DNA of 64,000 nucleotides from positions 513 through 64,512 of the forward strand of contig JAMQCK010000050.1 of assembly GCA_024196135.1 (NCBI GenBank), given 5' to 3'. The first letter of the stretch is position 1. Every line of letters begins with the position of its first letter. Under the pieces are notes generated by a model. It saw only the letters and a list, made by a program, of their open reading frames with translations. It was not told where the DNA came from and made no database searches. The DNA comes from Pleurotus ostreatus/Saccharomyces cerevisiae fusant (taxonomy: Eukaryota; Opisthokonta). Position numbers and translations under genes: made by a program. Of the stretch, positions 12,542 through 24,536 are shown piece by piece.

Positions 12542-14561
12542 ATGCACTCCGCTCTCTTCCTCCTTCCCGCTCTTTTAGCTTCTCTCCCACCCGCTCTTGC
12601 GGGCGACGCGAGCGCAGCGTGCGCGCAGATCGCGGATGCGCTGTCAGAGTCGTCGGCCTTTATCAAGGATGGTGCGTGAATAACTCCTCCTGCATCGACC
12701 CAACGTTCACGCGCGCCTTCCGATCCCCCACAGGCTGGGACAGCCGCTGGTGGAAGGACATCGAGCACTGGGCAGCGAGCTCAACGCAGACACCGACATG
12801 CACTGTCGAGCCCGGCACCGCAGAGGACGTCGCGACCATCGTGCGTGGCCACCCGCTTCTCTACCCCTCGATCACTGATTAGCGCGTTCCTTTCCCAGCT
12901 TCGCATCGTCAACGAGACGCAGGCGCCGTTTGCGGTATGTGACCCCCGGCCGTCGGGCGCGCGCCCACGCGCACTCGTGTTCTTGTTCTCGTGCTGATGC
13001 TGAGATCGCAGGTCAAGGGCGGCGGGCACACCGCGAACCCCGGGTTCTCGTCCACGCCCGGCGTGCACATCGCCATGTACCGGTTCTCCGAGGTTACCTA
13101 CGACGAGGCGACGGAGAACGTCGTCGTCGGCGCCGGCAACGTCTGGGATAACGTGTACGCGACGCTGGAACCGCTCGGCCGGATGGTTGTTGGCGGTCGC
13201 GTCTCGGGTGTCGGCGTAGCCGGTTTTACGTTGGGCGGAGGTATGTGCTGTGAACTCGCATTCTATAGGAAGAATCTCACCCTATCCAAGGTTACTCCTG
13301 GAAGACCAACCAGTACGGCCTCACCGTTGACACCGTCCAGGCGTACGAGCTCGTCAAGCCAAGCGGCGAGATCGCTACCGTCACCGCGGAGTCCGACGCG
13401 GACCTTTTCTGGGCACTGAAGGTAGAGCTACCCTTTCAACGGATGTGCGGCAGACGCTGATGGATCTTTGAATAGGGCGGATTCAACAACTACGTATGAA
13501 TCGCCTTCTTCGACCGTTCTAGCACATCGCTGAACTGAACCTTAGGGCATCGTCACGCGGTTCACTCTCAAGACGCACCCTCAACCTGAGCAGGTCTGGG
13601 TATGTATGCCGCGTACCGCATGCTACTGCCTATCTTACTAACCCCCTCGCTTTCAGGGTGGTATCATCACCTACACCCAGGACCAGGTCGACAAGGTTTC
13701 GGAGGCAGTCGCCAATTTCTCCGCAAAGGTCACAGACCCGAAGGCTGCTATCATCTCGGCCTATAACTTCCTCCTCGGCGAGGTGAGCTATTCTGTGCTA
13801 CACCTGTCACCCTCGCTAACTTTGCCCGTCCGAAGATTGGTATTTCTCAGCTCTTCTTCTACGACGGTCCGGAGCCGCCTGCGGGTATCTTCGACGAGTT
13901 GCTGGACATTCCTCACTTCAGCAAGGATGTGAAGGCCCGCAGCTTTGTCGACCTCGTCACTTCCAACCCGTCTAACGTTACAGGTGGCCAGCGGTATGTA
14001 TATTTGGTGCACAACCTCACGCTCTGCTGATACCCTAGCAGTGGCGTCTTCAACACCGTCTCGCTTGAGAGCTACCCGCTCGATATGGTCCAGTTCATCG
14101 CTAATGAGACCAAGGTAAGCTCAAGCGATCCGTAGTCGCTGCTGGTATCCACTGTTTTGCAGCGCGTCGGCTCGAAGCTCGCCTGGAAGTCCGGCAACTT
14201 CATCTCCTACGACATCGAGCCCTTCCTCCCGGACCATCTCTCGCACGGTGCCGAGGGCTCCTCCGCCTACCCGCCCACGCGCGCCAAGGGCTTCCTGCCG
14301 CTGAACCTCTACTACGCCTGGGGCGCCGACCTCGCCGACGACGTCGTCTTCGACGCCATCCGCGAGAGCGCGCAGAAGATCTCCGACTACGCCTCCAGCT
14401 CCGGCCAGGACATCAGCGGCTTCCCCCTCTACCCGAACTACGCCATCTTCGACCGCTCGCTCGACGAGCTCTACCAGGGCAACACGCAGCGCCTGGCGGA
14501 GATTCGCGCGCGTGTCGACCCGCACAACGTGATGGCGCTCGCCGGCGGCTTCAAGTTCTGA
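12542..14561 (+). CDS. Secreted FAD-linked oxidase (PCMH-type / berberine-bridge-enzyme family)
   Basis: Eleven exons (12542-12671, 12734-12840, 12899-12934, 13012-13240, 13291-13421, 13476-13493, 13546-13599, 13657-13782, 13836-13993, 14042-14114, 14163-14561) give 486 aa. A signal peptide is clear at residues 1-20 (LFLLPALLASLPPALA). The FAD-binding domain follows: CTVEPGTAEDVATIL, then KGGGHTANPGFSS, whose His is the usual site of covalent flavin attachment, then GGRVSGVGVAGFTLGGG and the GGFNNYGIVT block. The Cys of bicovalent members is replaced (GGGYSW), so attachment would be by His only. The C-terminal end, RARVDPHNVMALAGGFKF, is typical. Such enzymes oxidise sugars or alcohols and release hydrogen peroxide; the substrate cannot be read. 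Exon 6 is an 18-nt microexon, and the acceptor of exon 10 is a tandem TAGCAG. Confidence 0.9.
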
Positions 14562-14904
14562 GCTGTACCCATGCATATGCTTGTTGGGAACACGGACACA
14601 CCACTTAACACAACCTATTGGGAGACCGCCATATTGCGATGCTCCCCCTCTTTCCAATCTTTCGTTTGTACACTCTTTAACTCACAAGCTACAGCTATAA
14701 TGGTATAACTCATGGACTATTCTCGAGTCGTCTGATATGTCGTGATAACAGCGATGGTAGGCGCCAGGCGCCGTGCTGGACCGTGGGCCTGGGAACCCCT
14801 GTGATGTCGGACCGCCGTTGTCGTCACAGGTATTCTTCTTGTGTTCCCTCTTATCCTCTCCATCTGCACCGATCCTCGAGACCTCTTGAAGAGTCTCACA
14901 AGGG
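14562..14904. other. Intergenic between the oxidase and the first F-box gene
   Basis: 343 bp holding the presumed 3' end of the oxidase gene and the short upstream region of the first F-box-like gene. No repeat or RNA gene seen. Confidence 0.5.
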
Positions 14905-16556
14905 ATGTACTTGCTTCGAAGATTGCTCACGAGCTGGACGCGACGGGCGCCGATCACGCTTCAAACGCTCCCCATAGATATACTCATCAGTATCCTGAGT
15001 GAGCCTGAGCTCTCCCCGCTAGACCTGGTTTCCTTACGCAAGGTACGCTCGCGTATACGCCTTGGTCTCTATGGGAACTCACTTCATGACAGACATGCAG
15101 GGCACTGCGCGATGTCCTTGCGCTGCGGACCGTTTGGCTCGCGCGCACCAAGGCAATTAGCGCCGAAGACGATACCTTCTGCGGCGACGATGATCTCTCC
15201 GATGTCCCTCTATATTACCTTGAGAACATCGTCGCAGCGCCCTTCCGTATCACCCACTTCTTGGAGAACAAGTGTCGCGGCGATGCCCCGGAGACGCCGC
15301 CATGTCTACCGGTGCAACTCGCAGAGCAATTCTCCCTCCTCAAAAGTGGCGATCCCGAGGACGCGAACGTCAGGGCAGTTACCATCGTTCGCGGGGGAGG
15401 TATCTCATCTACGTATGCGGTGATGAGTTGCGGCTCCTTGACCTTTGGCGCTCATCGCGATCGGTTGACGAGATGCTCGTTGCTTCGTTAGCGCTACCAG
15501 ACGCATTCTTTTATACGGTGGACGGCTGCTGGCTGACAGACGACTGCGAGCTATGGGTGGCCTTAACGCTCAGAAGGTGCGTCTACTCCTGCGCATAGTT
15601 GTCGCTCAATCGTTCATATCAAGCCTCTTCATAGTGAGGATAATGCCATACTAGTATGCCGCGCTCCCGTTGCCCCAGGAGGGGGTCGATGCTTGCGGAT
15701 GCATGCGCAGATTACGGCCTCACATCTTCGATATTGCTATCGGCGCGGTGATCTCATAGCCTCCAGCGATGGGTGCACTGTCGGTGTATGGAATTATCAG
15801 ACGGGAGCGCGATCGCAATGGCAGTGCGATCGTCTGGTTCTGGAGGTGAGCACATTGGTGCGACCAGAACACTCGACATCTCTAACGTAGCCCGACTAGG
15901 CCGTTCTCTCCTCGCAAGGTCTATACTGCGTGGTGGGGGGACTAACTATGGAACTCCACGGTTTCGCTATCCCAGATATGACCTCGGCGTCTCCCGACAT
16001 ACAGTCTCAGCCCACTCGACTCGTCAGACAGAACATCACCAGGCTGCGCGTGAATCCGACGAATTTATATTTCATGGACAAAGATAATGCCCGACACATC
16101 AATTGCTTGCGCCGTCCCCGACAAGAGGATGTGTACTTCACATTGGACGTGCTCCAGATCGTCGCGGTCAGCGATGGTGGCATAGCGCAGATGGTCGACT
16201 ACCCCGACGTATCTCTCGTCGAACAGCAGCGTTATACCGTCCGTCTGGGGGCTACCTTCCGCGACTGGTACGTCTCTGTGTGGCCTCGGATACACGGTCG
16301 ACCGCGTACCGACGCGGCTACATCCTCCGTCCTCGCGATCTTCGCCAAACGCCCTGTGGTCGACGAGAACGGGTCATCGGAGACGGAATGGGTTTGCAAG
16401 AAAGCGCCTGGTGCAGGGGATTATGCCGAAGTGACCTTGCTTCCTAACACGGTAGAGCCCTTTGCTCGCAATCAGGGATTCGATCCTACGTCTGGTACAT
16501 ACTGGTACCAGACGGAGAGCCTGGGCGAGACGTCCCTGCACATTGTACACTACTGA
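14905..16556 (+). pseudogene. F-box-like gene, upstream copy, with a 1-nt frameshift
   Basis: Exons 14905-15042, 15093-15576, 15635-15845 and 15900-16556 parallel the downstream copy at 16837. The N-terminus TLPIDILISILSEPELSPLDLVSLRK is an F-box motif, split by an intron exactly as in the copy. Near 15391-15400 the run of five G (before AGG) is one base shorter than needed. The frame therefore shifts between RAVTIVRG and RYLIYVCGDELRLLDLW, two segments that are contiguous in the intact paralog. With one base restored the coding sum would be 1491 nt (496 aa). The rest, including GFDPTSGTYWYQTE at the end, is well kept. So either this is a very young pseudogene or there is a base-call error in a homopolymer. 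F-box proteins recruit substrates to SCF ubiquitin ligases; no substrate can be inferred. Confidence 0.75.
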
Positions 16557-16836
16557 AAATGTTTCCTGTACATGATGTGTGCTGTAGTCTGCCATCGATC
16601 GACACGGATATTGACTATGTAATGCAGCACTCTGTATCATAAGAGACTACCGCACCTACCACTATTTGGGTTTGAGCCTCCGCTGCTTTTGATGGACACT
16701 GACCGTGAGCTTGAAGCCCCTATCTTCCCGTCGGGCGCTGCCGCCGCCGCCGCCGCCGACCGAGCAGGAAGTTCGAGTCGCCGCTTGACTCTTCTCCAAA
16801 CTCTCCTGTCCACATCCTCCGCACAGATATCATTAT

Positions 16837-18488
16837 ATGCAAGGGTTTCGCAACTTGATCTCCAGAAGGAAGCACGAGCGCACTATGCTCCATACCCTTC
16901 CATCAGACCTGCTCATCGTCATCCTATGTGAACCGAATCTTTCGCCATTGGACCTCATCGCCTTGCGCAAGGTAGGCTCACGGGAAGAAGTCTTTCTCAA
17001 CGATCTTTGAACCTCACAAATTGATGCACGCAACAGACATGTAGGGCACTGTATGAAGCTCTGGCGCAGCGCGCGCCTTGGCTTGATCGTGCGAAGGCAA
17101 CTCGCGCTCAAGAGGGGTTCTTCTGCGGAGACGATGATTTCTCTGATGTCCCCCAATCGCGCCTCGAAGATATTGTGCTAGCTCCTGCTCGAGTCCTGCG
17201 CTTCATGGAGCACAATCGTCGAGCTGGGCATCTAACGCCAACGTCATTTCCGATACAGTCTACCGACCGAATCACTTTGCTGGTGGATACCGACCTCGAA
17301 GACGCTACGCATATTCCTCTGTCGGCAACTATGATCCGCGGCGGGAGGTACCTCTTGTATATCTTTGCGTACCAATTGAGACTGCTTGATCTCTGGTCTT
17401 CAACGCTATCCTCCTCAGCGACCTGCGTAGCTTCGTCTGAGCTGCCGCAGGGTGACAGCTACGAAGTAGTTGACTATTGGCTTTCTGGAAGCTGTGAGCT
17501 GTGTGCGGCGGTGTGGATTCGAGGCGAGCGGTACGTCGATCTTCAGGCCGCGGATGTTTGCTTATATGCAGTTAGCGAGCATGCACTCTTGGTTTTACAG
17601 ACTAGCGTTTCCTCGCAAGCGTCGACATTCCGGGTGCGGGGCCCGCTGTCAGCTCCTGCTATCTGCTACGGTGGTCGCCGTGGGGACTTGGTCGCGTTCT
17701 ACGAAGGCACATCGATAGGGATATGGGATTATACCGAAGGCCGGCACACGATGTGGAATTGTGGTCGCGCGGTACATGAGGTACGTACTATGACGCCGTT
17801 CGTAATCTCCATCCTTACATCCATCCCCTAGGTGGTTCTCTTGTCCGATGCCGTCCTCTGCGTGCTAATGGGCGAGGGATCGACGCTGGAGAGATATCCC
17901 CTGCCGGAGCTGCGGCAAGGGATGCAAACCACGCCTCAAAGCGTACTGAGCAGGTCCCTGGCTGTTAAATCTGAGCCTGCCGGTCACCGACGACCATCAT
18001 TTCACACATTCACGGTACGAGCTCACGATCATGGGCTCCGCGAGCCGGACGAAGAGAGCGCATACATCACCATCTGCGCCCACTCGGAGGAGCTGCACGT
18101 CCTTTCTCTGAGTGGCGATGGACGACATCACACCTCCGTCGCCTACCACGATGAATACTGCTTCAAACGAGGGCGATACCCACTCCCCCGCGGGTCCCTC
18201 TTCCGCGACTGGATCGTATCGGTCTGGCCGCCGGCGAGGTCGGAGCTCAGCGGTCCCGTCTGCGCCGTCTTCACGAAGCGCCTGCATCTCGACGACATGG
18301 CGGAGGATGTCGCAGAAAGCGAGAAGATTTCCCAGAAGGAGGCTGGCCCGCTGGATATCGAAAAAGTGGGTCTGTTTCGCCACTCGGTGGAAGAGACCAT
18401 CCGGATGCAGGGGTTCGATCCTGCGACTGGCACGTATTGGTACCAGACCGACCAGGATCCCGCATTCGTTCACGTCGTTCGCTACTGA
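16837..18488 (+). CDS. F-box-like protein, downstream tandem copy, intact
   Basis: Three exons (16837-16971, 17037-17780, 17832-18488) give 511 aa. The N-terminal F-box (LHTLPSDLLIVILCEPNLSPLDLIALRK, then TCRALYEAL) is followed by about 450 residues of a mixed beta-rich region with WD-like strands (RGGRYLLYIFAYQLRLLDLW, GDLVAFYEGTSIGIWDY). It ends with FDPATGTYWYQTDQDP. It is a tandem duplicate of the gene directly upstream, with about the same length and a shared first intron. Intron 3 of the upstream copy has no counterpart here. The likely role is substrate recruitment in an SCF ubiquitin ligase, by family analogy only. Such F-box families are expanded in Agaricomycetes. The start was chosen at the ATG just before the F-box, because an ATG further upstream (16689) is in another frame. 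Confidence 0.85.
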
Positions 18489-19396
18489 AACAGGCTATCT
18501 CACGTTGTGTACGATTCGTGCTTGGGGATCGCACCGTGATGGTGTACTTTCCGCCTGATTTCGCGCGGTCAGCGTCGAGACGCGCACGATGTCAGCGGAT
18601 ATCTAACGTGGAGGATGTCGATGAATTCTGATCCTATAGCTACATCGCACACAATGGGCGGCTCGCTTTCCTTCCCAACTTCACGCTAGTTCTATGCTGT
18701 ACAGACTGTTATATAGTTTACGACTAAAGCAGTGCGTTGACGCGCTAAAAGTCGTGAATCTTGGTGGCAGCGAGACGCGGCGGCATCCGCAGGTCATGAG
18801 TGGCGAGGCTGATGGGGCGGCGGCGACCGCGGTACAGTTGACGAGGACGTCGTCGAGGGAGCCATGGTACCATCGGTATGTTCGAATTTCGCGCGCGGAT
18901 CACCAGCAGGAAGGTCGACTCCGGACTTGTTCGAGCGCTACCGTCGCCGAAGACGGCGCCACTCAGCTTCCGCTTCATCGAGCGCCTTCTTAGAAACCTA
19001 CCAATTGCTCTCGAGCCTCACGCGGGTCCCTCGACGCTTAGATAAATAAATAAATAGGTCATTAAATTCGTGAAGGAAGAGCGGAAAACGGATACAACGA
19101 GTGTGAGTGTTGGCGATACAACGAGTGTGGGCGTTGGGGATACATGCAGCTAAATGAGTGACTATGTACATTGGTAAGGAGAGTGATGCGTGCAAAGGAG
19201 GGGATGGCTGCGAAGGAGGGCGTCGGCGATGCGACTAATATACAGTACTAGTGTTGATATGATACAGTGGGGCGGCAGTCCTGGCGAGGACGGCCGCGAT
19301 GTTGGTTGGGTTGGAGAGTTGTGTTGCCGGGTGCAGGGTATCGTCGACACGAACGCGGAGACGCGGAGACGCTTCGAGGAAGACTCGTCGAGTGGC
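18489..19396. other. F-box 3' flank, then outer end of the left palindrome arm
   Basis: No gene supported. From about 18900 the sequence becomes an inverted copy of 30110-30480. The shared stretch includes a run of AAATAAATAAATA-type repeats (around 19045), the direct repeats ACGAGTGTG, and the region ahead of the F2a stop codon. The segment is presumably the 3' untranslated region and flank of F2a. Confidence 0.6.
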
Positions 19397-20593
19397 TTAG
19401 GCCTTGGGAAGAGGAGGAATAACCTTGCCGGTCAGGATTTCGCCGATCTTGCGGATAAGCTTCTCCTCTGTCGACATGTAAGGAGGAAGAACGGCGTCCT
19501 TTTCGGTCAACGCCAGGTACGCCTTGTACACCACGAAGTAGGGCGAGCAGTGGATGGTGACGAGGGGGAGAGGCGGTTTTCCTTCGACGAACGGGCTATC
19601 GTAGGGCCTAGCCACGCTGTCGTCATCGGTCTTGATCGAGATTTGGCATCCATGGTCCCAGTTCTTGGTCGGGAGGATGTGGTATTTCCTTCCGGTGCCG
19701 TTTAGGGGAAAGACCTATAATGATGCATTCCTCAGCACATGCGCAAATAACGAGTTCAGGAGTACGCACTTCTTCGTGATGGATGAATCCCTGAGCGTTC
19801 TTGTGGGGAGGCCTCTCCTCGGTCCAGTCATCCACTTCCTTGTTTATGAGGGCGTTGGACAATTTGATCAGGTCGGGGACCGTGGGGGAGAAGGTGATAA
19901 GGCCTCTGTCGTAGGCTTCATGAATAGTAGCTTCCACTGTGAGGAGCACGATCAGACTGAAGGTTGTATATTGGTATAACTTGACTCACCAGGCATCAAG
20001 TTTCCTCGCGTGTCGAGGTTGAGTTTACCCTGATCCTCGCCAAGAGCGATCTCCATTTTTCTGAGCTAAAAGGTCGTGAGCACTTGACGCTGACATAGAA
20101 TAAGGTAATATACCTCTGCCGATCTGGTCTTTCTATCGGTGTGGTGGATGATAGGGATACCCATCCTAGCACTCACGCCCGACAGTGCAGAGTTTGCGCC
20201 AGAGAGGGAGACTTTGGCTAAGCTTGCCGCAGTCGGTCTTCGGTCACCCCAGCGGATCCTGTGCCGAGGCGTGTCGAGGTCTATGCCAGGAGCCCGCTGT
20301 GGAGTGTAGGGCGCGGCATGTTTACGGGCTGGTGGGCGACGTCGGGGCGAGGGTGGCGGTGGCGTTGAACCCCTTGGAGCTGGGGTCGAGCCTGGGGGAA
20401 GATTTCGGATTCGGGCAGATTTGCGAAGTGGCATCTCGCGTGCTCGATGCTCGCGCCTTGCAGCATCGTACGCTCGGTTCTTGATTCCAGGCGTAGATGG
20501 TACACGGCTCGAGGAGTCGCCCCTGATGGAGGCCAGGCGCCGGGATTTCCGGGTGGGGGAGGGGGGAGGGGCAGCAGCTTTCTTGCGAGCCAT
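19397..20593 (-). CDS. F2a: F2-family protein, putative HNH-nuclease-like fold
   Basis: Four exons on the reverse strand (20593-20114, 20065-19990, 19936-19770, 19714-19397) encode 346 aa. The N-terminal about 150 residues are basic, Pro/Arg-rich and disordered (ARKKAAAPP, SRRLASIR, RKSARIRNLPP), probably nuclear and DNA-contacting. The core runs IIHHTDRKT, then MEIALGEDQGKLNLDTRGN, then IHEAYDRGLITFSP. The H, N and H residues in that order resemble the HNH/His-Me finger motif, an inference and not a database match. Next come FIHHEEVFPL and, at the C-terminus, LVTIHCSPYFVVYKAYLAL with GEILTGKVIPPLPKA. It is paralogous to F2b (inverted copy) and F2c, and lies head-to-head with P1. A 5' untranslated intron (20609-20659) is also present in F2b. 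Function unknown. Confidence 0.82.
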
Positions 20594-20964
20594 GTTCCAC
20601 GGCGGATGCTAGATGTGAGATCAGGCGGAAAGCTCGAGTTGTGGAACAGAGCGACTTACCGAAGGGGAGACGAGTCCGGTGAGATGAGGGGAGGAGGAAG
20701 AGTCAGCGAGTCACGGAGTCGGAGCGCGAGCGGAGTTTTATATCCAAGCGGCGGATGTTCAAACCGCGCGCGCCTGCAATCGCCCACATGATCCAGCACA
20801 AACAATGGTAAAATCCATTGTTGATGTTGAAGGTGGCCGTGGGAAAATCATATCGGCTGATCCCGAACGTCGGCACGTTGCTTTGTTCCTCCCACCATCA
20901 TCATTCCCCAGCCGCCACTCGGTCATCCACAGTCAGACATACTTCTCTGCTCTCAACATCCATT
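20594..20964. promoter_or_regulatory. Bidirectional promoter region between F2a and P1
   Basis: 371 bp separate the two divergent start codons. The F2a side has a 5' untranslated intron (20609-20659, reverse strand GTAAGT to CTAG). The P1 side has CACCATCATC at 20893-20902, about 62 bp ahead of the start. The same element sits at the same distance ahead of P4. No TATA box was recognised with confidence. Confidence 0.55.
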
Positions 20965-22347
20965 ATGGCCTCAATACAGTCCGATGCGTTCTCTACAGTC
21001 AAGAAAATGCACGAATGTCCAGTGGTCAATCATCCGATCCTGGACTTGGACCCAGGACAATACAAGCGCCAGGTGAGGCGCGCGTCCTGTGAGATTTCTA
21101 CAGTTCTGACCTCTTCTCGACCAGATCCAACATTTTGAGTACTACTGGGGCCTCGAAAAAGGCGGCATCGATCTTGAATCGCCGCTCAACCACATCCTCC
21201 GTATGTTTTTTCTACTCCCCGCGATGGCGTGACGCTCACTCATGCCTTCATTCTTAGTCCGCGAAGACATGTCTCAGAGGCTGAAGAAGCGAGAATGGAC
21301 GATCATCCCGACGAAGGAAACGCTGCAGGCCATACTCAGCATGGCCGAGTTCAATAAGACCGCCAATTTGCACGAACGGCGGCATTGTCTGCTGGTCGGT
21401 CCATCCGCTTCATACACATGCTTTTTCTAACACCTCTGCAGGAGCTACCTTCGCAAGAATACGAGTACGACTTTGTCCCCCTCCACCTTCTCAAGCGCGG
21501 CGGTCAACCTTCGCTGTACGTCAATCGCGGGAGGAGCACGAGGGCGCTTCGAGCACCTTACAAATCCATGCCACGCATCCGATCGCAGGCCCACCCTCTG
21601 TTTGTCCTCTGGATGGCGAGCGAAATATTGGACACAACTGCCACTTTCGTTATGCCCGAGGATCAAGCAAAGGCCATGATGTTTCCTCTCAGTCGCATCA
21701 TCTTGTGCTGGCTCGACGAACCCCCCGAGGAGTGGTTCATGGGTGCTGACGTTTGGAAGTCTCACCGCCATCCCCTCAGTGATGACGGGTGCGAGGTGCG
21801 CACGGCGCTCTGTGACTCGCGCATGGCCAACGCAGTGCAGGAGAGCAAAGTCCGTCGATCGACGCGCGCGCCGTGTAGGCAGCCAAAGACGAAGGCGAGA
21901 GTGGCTACCAAGCCCTACGCGCGCTTGGACGCACGTCATCCCACACAACGAACATCTGCCCTACCGTACCCGGGAGTCGAGTCCGCCGACGATGTTGAGG
22001 GCGGCTTGGGTCGTGATCGTGCGGACATCCTCGCATGGGTCGACGATGCCGCCTCATCCACAGCCCGTAACGTCGCGTCTCGAAGGCGTACGCGCGCGTC
22101 GTGTACTTGGCCGTCGACGTGGCTTGAGGCAGAGGAGAAGGAGGACGCAGAGCTGGCCAGCTATCGCCGCGAGCGAGCGCGCGACGCCGACAACGCCCTC
22201 AATCCGACGACCAACGTCTTCCTGGGTAGCGGACTGATCGTCGGCAATGGAATTGACTGGTCGGGGTACTCTAGCAACAATTGGGCGGCGCGCATATACG
22301 ATGTCTGCCTTCTCGGAAAAGACGCGTTCGCGGCCGCCCCCGAGTGA
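20965..22347 (+). CDS. P1: F1-family protein (degenerate HNH-like core), clade I
   Basis: Four exons (20965-21072, 21125-21200, 21258-21394, 21442-22347) give 408 aa. The first exon ends HPILDLDPGQYKRQ. The 76-nt second exon encodes HFEYYWGLEKGGIDLESPLN. The third encodes REDMSQRLKKREWTIIPTKETL. The last exon holds EYEYDFVPL, RAPYKSMPRIRSQAHPLFV, PPEEW, and the family block GADVWKSHRHPLSDDG. A basic segment (RRSTRAPCRQPKTKAR) follows, then a serine-rich stretch, and the C-terminal signature DWSGYSSNNWAARI with CLLGK. No catalytic residue set is obvious, and the last His of an HNH motif is replaced by Met (DM). The function is unknown. It is divergent from F2a and mirrored by P4. Confidence 0.87.
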
Positions 22348-23158
22348 TCGTTCGGTCTCATTGCGGCATATCATCTTCCTGCTGACGCCCCGTGCGCGGC
22401 AACAAGCCTGATCACGAGTCTTCCCGCCTTCAAGGACGCTGTCGTCATCCCGCTCGAGGCCGCCGACGATCTTATCTCCATCGTAGTCGCTCGCCCTCGC
22501 CGCCTATCAGCGCTGAACACAGCCTCTCCTCGGCCTCCAGGCTCAGGAGACCGGGCGTATAGCCCGCGCCTTGAGGCGACCAGACACCTACGCTTAGGGT
22601 ACGCCGGGCCCATACTGTACATACAGGGTGTAGTATAGTTTGTGATCGTCAATTGCGCGTAGCTGTATAAACAACGAAAAGGACTGGCACATGATGTTGC
22701 GCTGTGCAAACATGTTATTGCAGTCAAGCCATATTTCTGCTGGAATCGGCAACCAGGCCCTTTGAAGAGGAATCGATGTAACATATCGGTGTTACCGTCT
22801 TTACGCATCGAGAGGACGACGCGAGCTAAGCAGTACGAGTTTCATTGTCAACTATCGAACAAGGGCTTCTGCTGTCAGTAAACTGTCCCTGAGCTACGTG
22901 GCTACACTACGGACTGTACAACATTCTAGTAGGCCTGACGTGACCTGTAGCAGGTCGACTGAGCTCCAGTCGCAACGCTGATAAACCAGACCTCGCGGCC
23001 GCCGTAACTATCACTCACCAGCAGCACAAGAGGTGCGTCGATAGAGCGGTGTGCTAATGAAGCGTCTAAGGTTATGATGACTGTACGTATCGCGCATCGC
23101 CAAGGTCGAGCTTTGGGAGCGTTCGCAGACAAATGGATAATCGAGCTGAGCCGTGCGA
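22348..23158. other. Convergent 3' flanks of P1 and P2
   Basis: No gene. The first 300 bp continue the left outer palindrome arm (matched by 26825-27047). From 22931 the inner palindrome begins with AGGCCTGACGTGACC, and the sequence up to 23158 is the 3' flank of P2, similar to the 3' flank of P3 read in inverse. Confidence 0.6.
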
Positions 23159-24536
23159 TCACCTAGGGTTGGTCGCGAAAGCATCTTCACTAAGAAGGCA
23201 GACACCGTGTATGCGGTACGCCCAGTTGTTGCTTGAGTACCCCGACCAGTCGATCCCGTTGCCGATAATGAGGCCGCTGCCCAAAAGAACGTTGGTCGTC
23301 GGATTGAGTGCGTTGTCAGCATCTCGGACGCGTTCGCGGCGATAGCTGGCCAGCTCCGCGTCCTCCTTCTCCTCCGCCTCGAGCCACGTCGACGGCCAAG
23401 AGCACGACCCACGCGTACGTCTTCGAGACGCGACCCCGCCAACTTGGGATGATGCGATGTCGTAGATCCATGCGAGGATGTCCGCACGATCACGACCGAA
23501 GCCGCCCTCAACATCATCGGCGGACTCGACGCCCGGGTACGGTAGGGCAGATGTTCGCTGGCTAGGATGGCGCGTGTCCAGTCGCGCGTAGGGCTTGGAG
23601 GTGGCTCTCGCCTTCGTCTTTGGCTGCCTACATGGCGCACGCGTCGATCGGCGCACCTTGCCCTCCTGCGCCGCATTGCCCTTCCGCGAATTGCAGAGCG
23701 CCGCGCGCACCTCGTACCCGTCATCGCTGAGGGGGTGGCGGTGGGGCTTCCAAACATCCGCACCACTCCTCGGGAGGCTCCTTCATCCAGCACGAGACAA
23801 TCCTGATGATTGGTAACGCGAGGGCCTTTGCTTGATTTACGGGCATGACGAGGGTGCCTGTCAAGCCAAGAATGTGATCGGCCATGAAAACGACGAAGAG
23901 CGGGTGAGCCTGAGATCTAATGCGTGGCATGGAATTATATGGTGCCCGGATCGCTTTCGTGCTGCTGCCGTGCTTGACGTATAGCAAAGGATGCCCACCG
24001 CGCTTGAGAAGATAGAGGGGAACAAAGTCATATTCATACTCCAGTGCGGGTAGTTCCTGGAAGGAGTATAAGTCGCTCGGCGCGCAAACAGGTGGAGGTC
24101 TCAACCTCAGGGCAGTGCCTTCGTTCATGTGGACTGGCGATCTTATTGTGCTGGGCCATGTCGTATATGGCTCGTAGCGTCTTCGGAGTCGGCATGCAGA
24201 CCCATTCTCGTTGTCGCAGTCTTTCCGACATATCTGCGCGAACTATTGAAGGAGATGTAGCTCTGACACTACGCACGCGCGACTGAAGTGAATCACTCAC
24301 GTTGCATATGTTTGAGCGGCGACTCGAGGTCGATGTCCCCTTTCTGAAGACCCCAGTAATATTCAAAGTGCTCGATCTGTGTGAGGCACGGTTAGTCTGA
24401 CCCAATTACAGCAAATCGTGGTTCCTACCTGGCGACGGTATTGTCCTTGGTCGAGGTCCACAATCCTATGATTGACGATAGGATACTCATGCATCTTTTT
24501 CGCAGTCGAGAACGCGTCGGAGTTTATGACGGTCAT
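23159..24536 (-). pseudogene. P2: F1-family copy with an 8-bp deletion, clade I
   Basis: Exons on the reverse strand are 24536-24429, 24376-24301, 24242-24106 and 24056-23159. The first three have the family's exact lengths (108, 76 and 137 nt). The last exon is 898 nt against 906 in P1 and P3. The difference is an 8-bp gap at about 23762-23764, just after PPEEW, where the paralogs read (Y/F)MG before ADVW. The reading frame therefore jumps to proline-rich text and stops early. The frame for DVWKPHRHPLSDDG through the C-terminal SSNNWA block is otherwise clean down to 23159. It is a young pseudogene, or a truncated 257-aa protein if translated. Divergent from P3. Confidence 0.82.

Larger units (their letters stand above)
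18900..22645 (+). repeat. Large palindrome, left outer arm (contains F2a and P1)
   Basis: This segment is matched in inverted orientation by about 26825-30480. Landmarks shared in mirror order are: the 3' flank of F2a; the whole F2a gene; its 5' untranslated intron; the intergenic promoter; P1; the sequence after the P1 stop (including ATCATCTTCCTGC); and CCCATACTGTAC with TATAGTTTGTGATCG near 22605-22643. The arms are diverged, and several exons differ in detail, so the duplication is not recent. Boundaries are approximate, set by eye. Confidence 0.7.

Noticed and set aside
15577..15634. In-frame stops in the upstream F-box copy
   Set aside because: They fall in a 58-nt GTGCGT-TAG intron; only the one-base shift near 15395 is a true defect.
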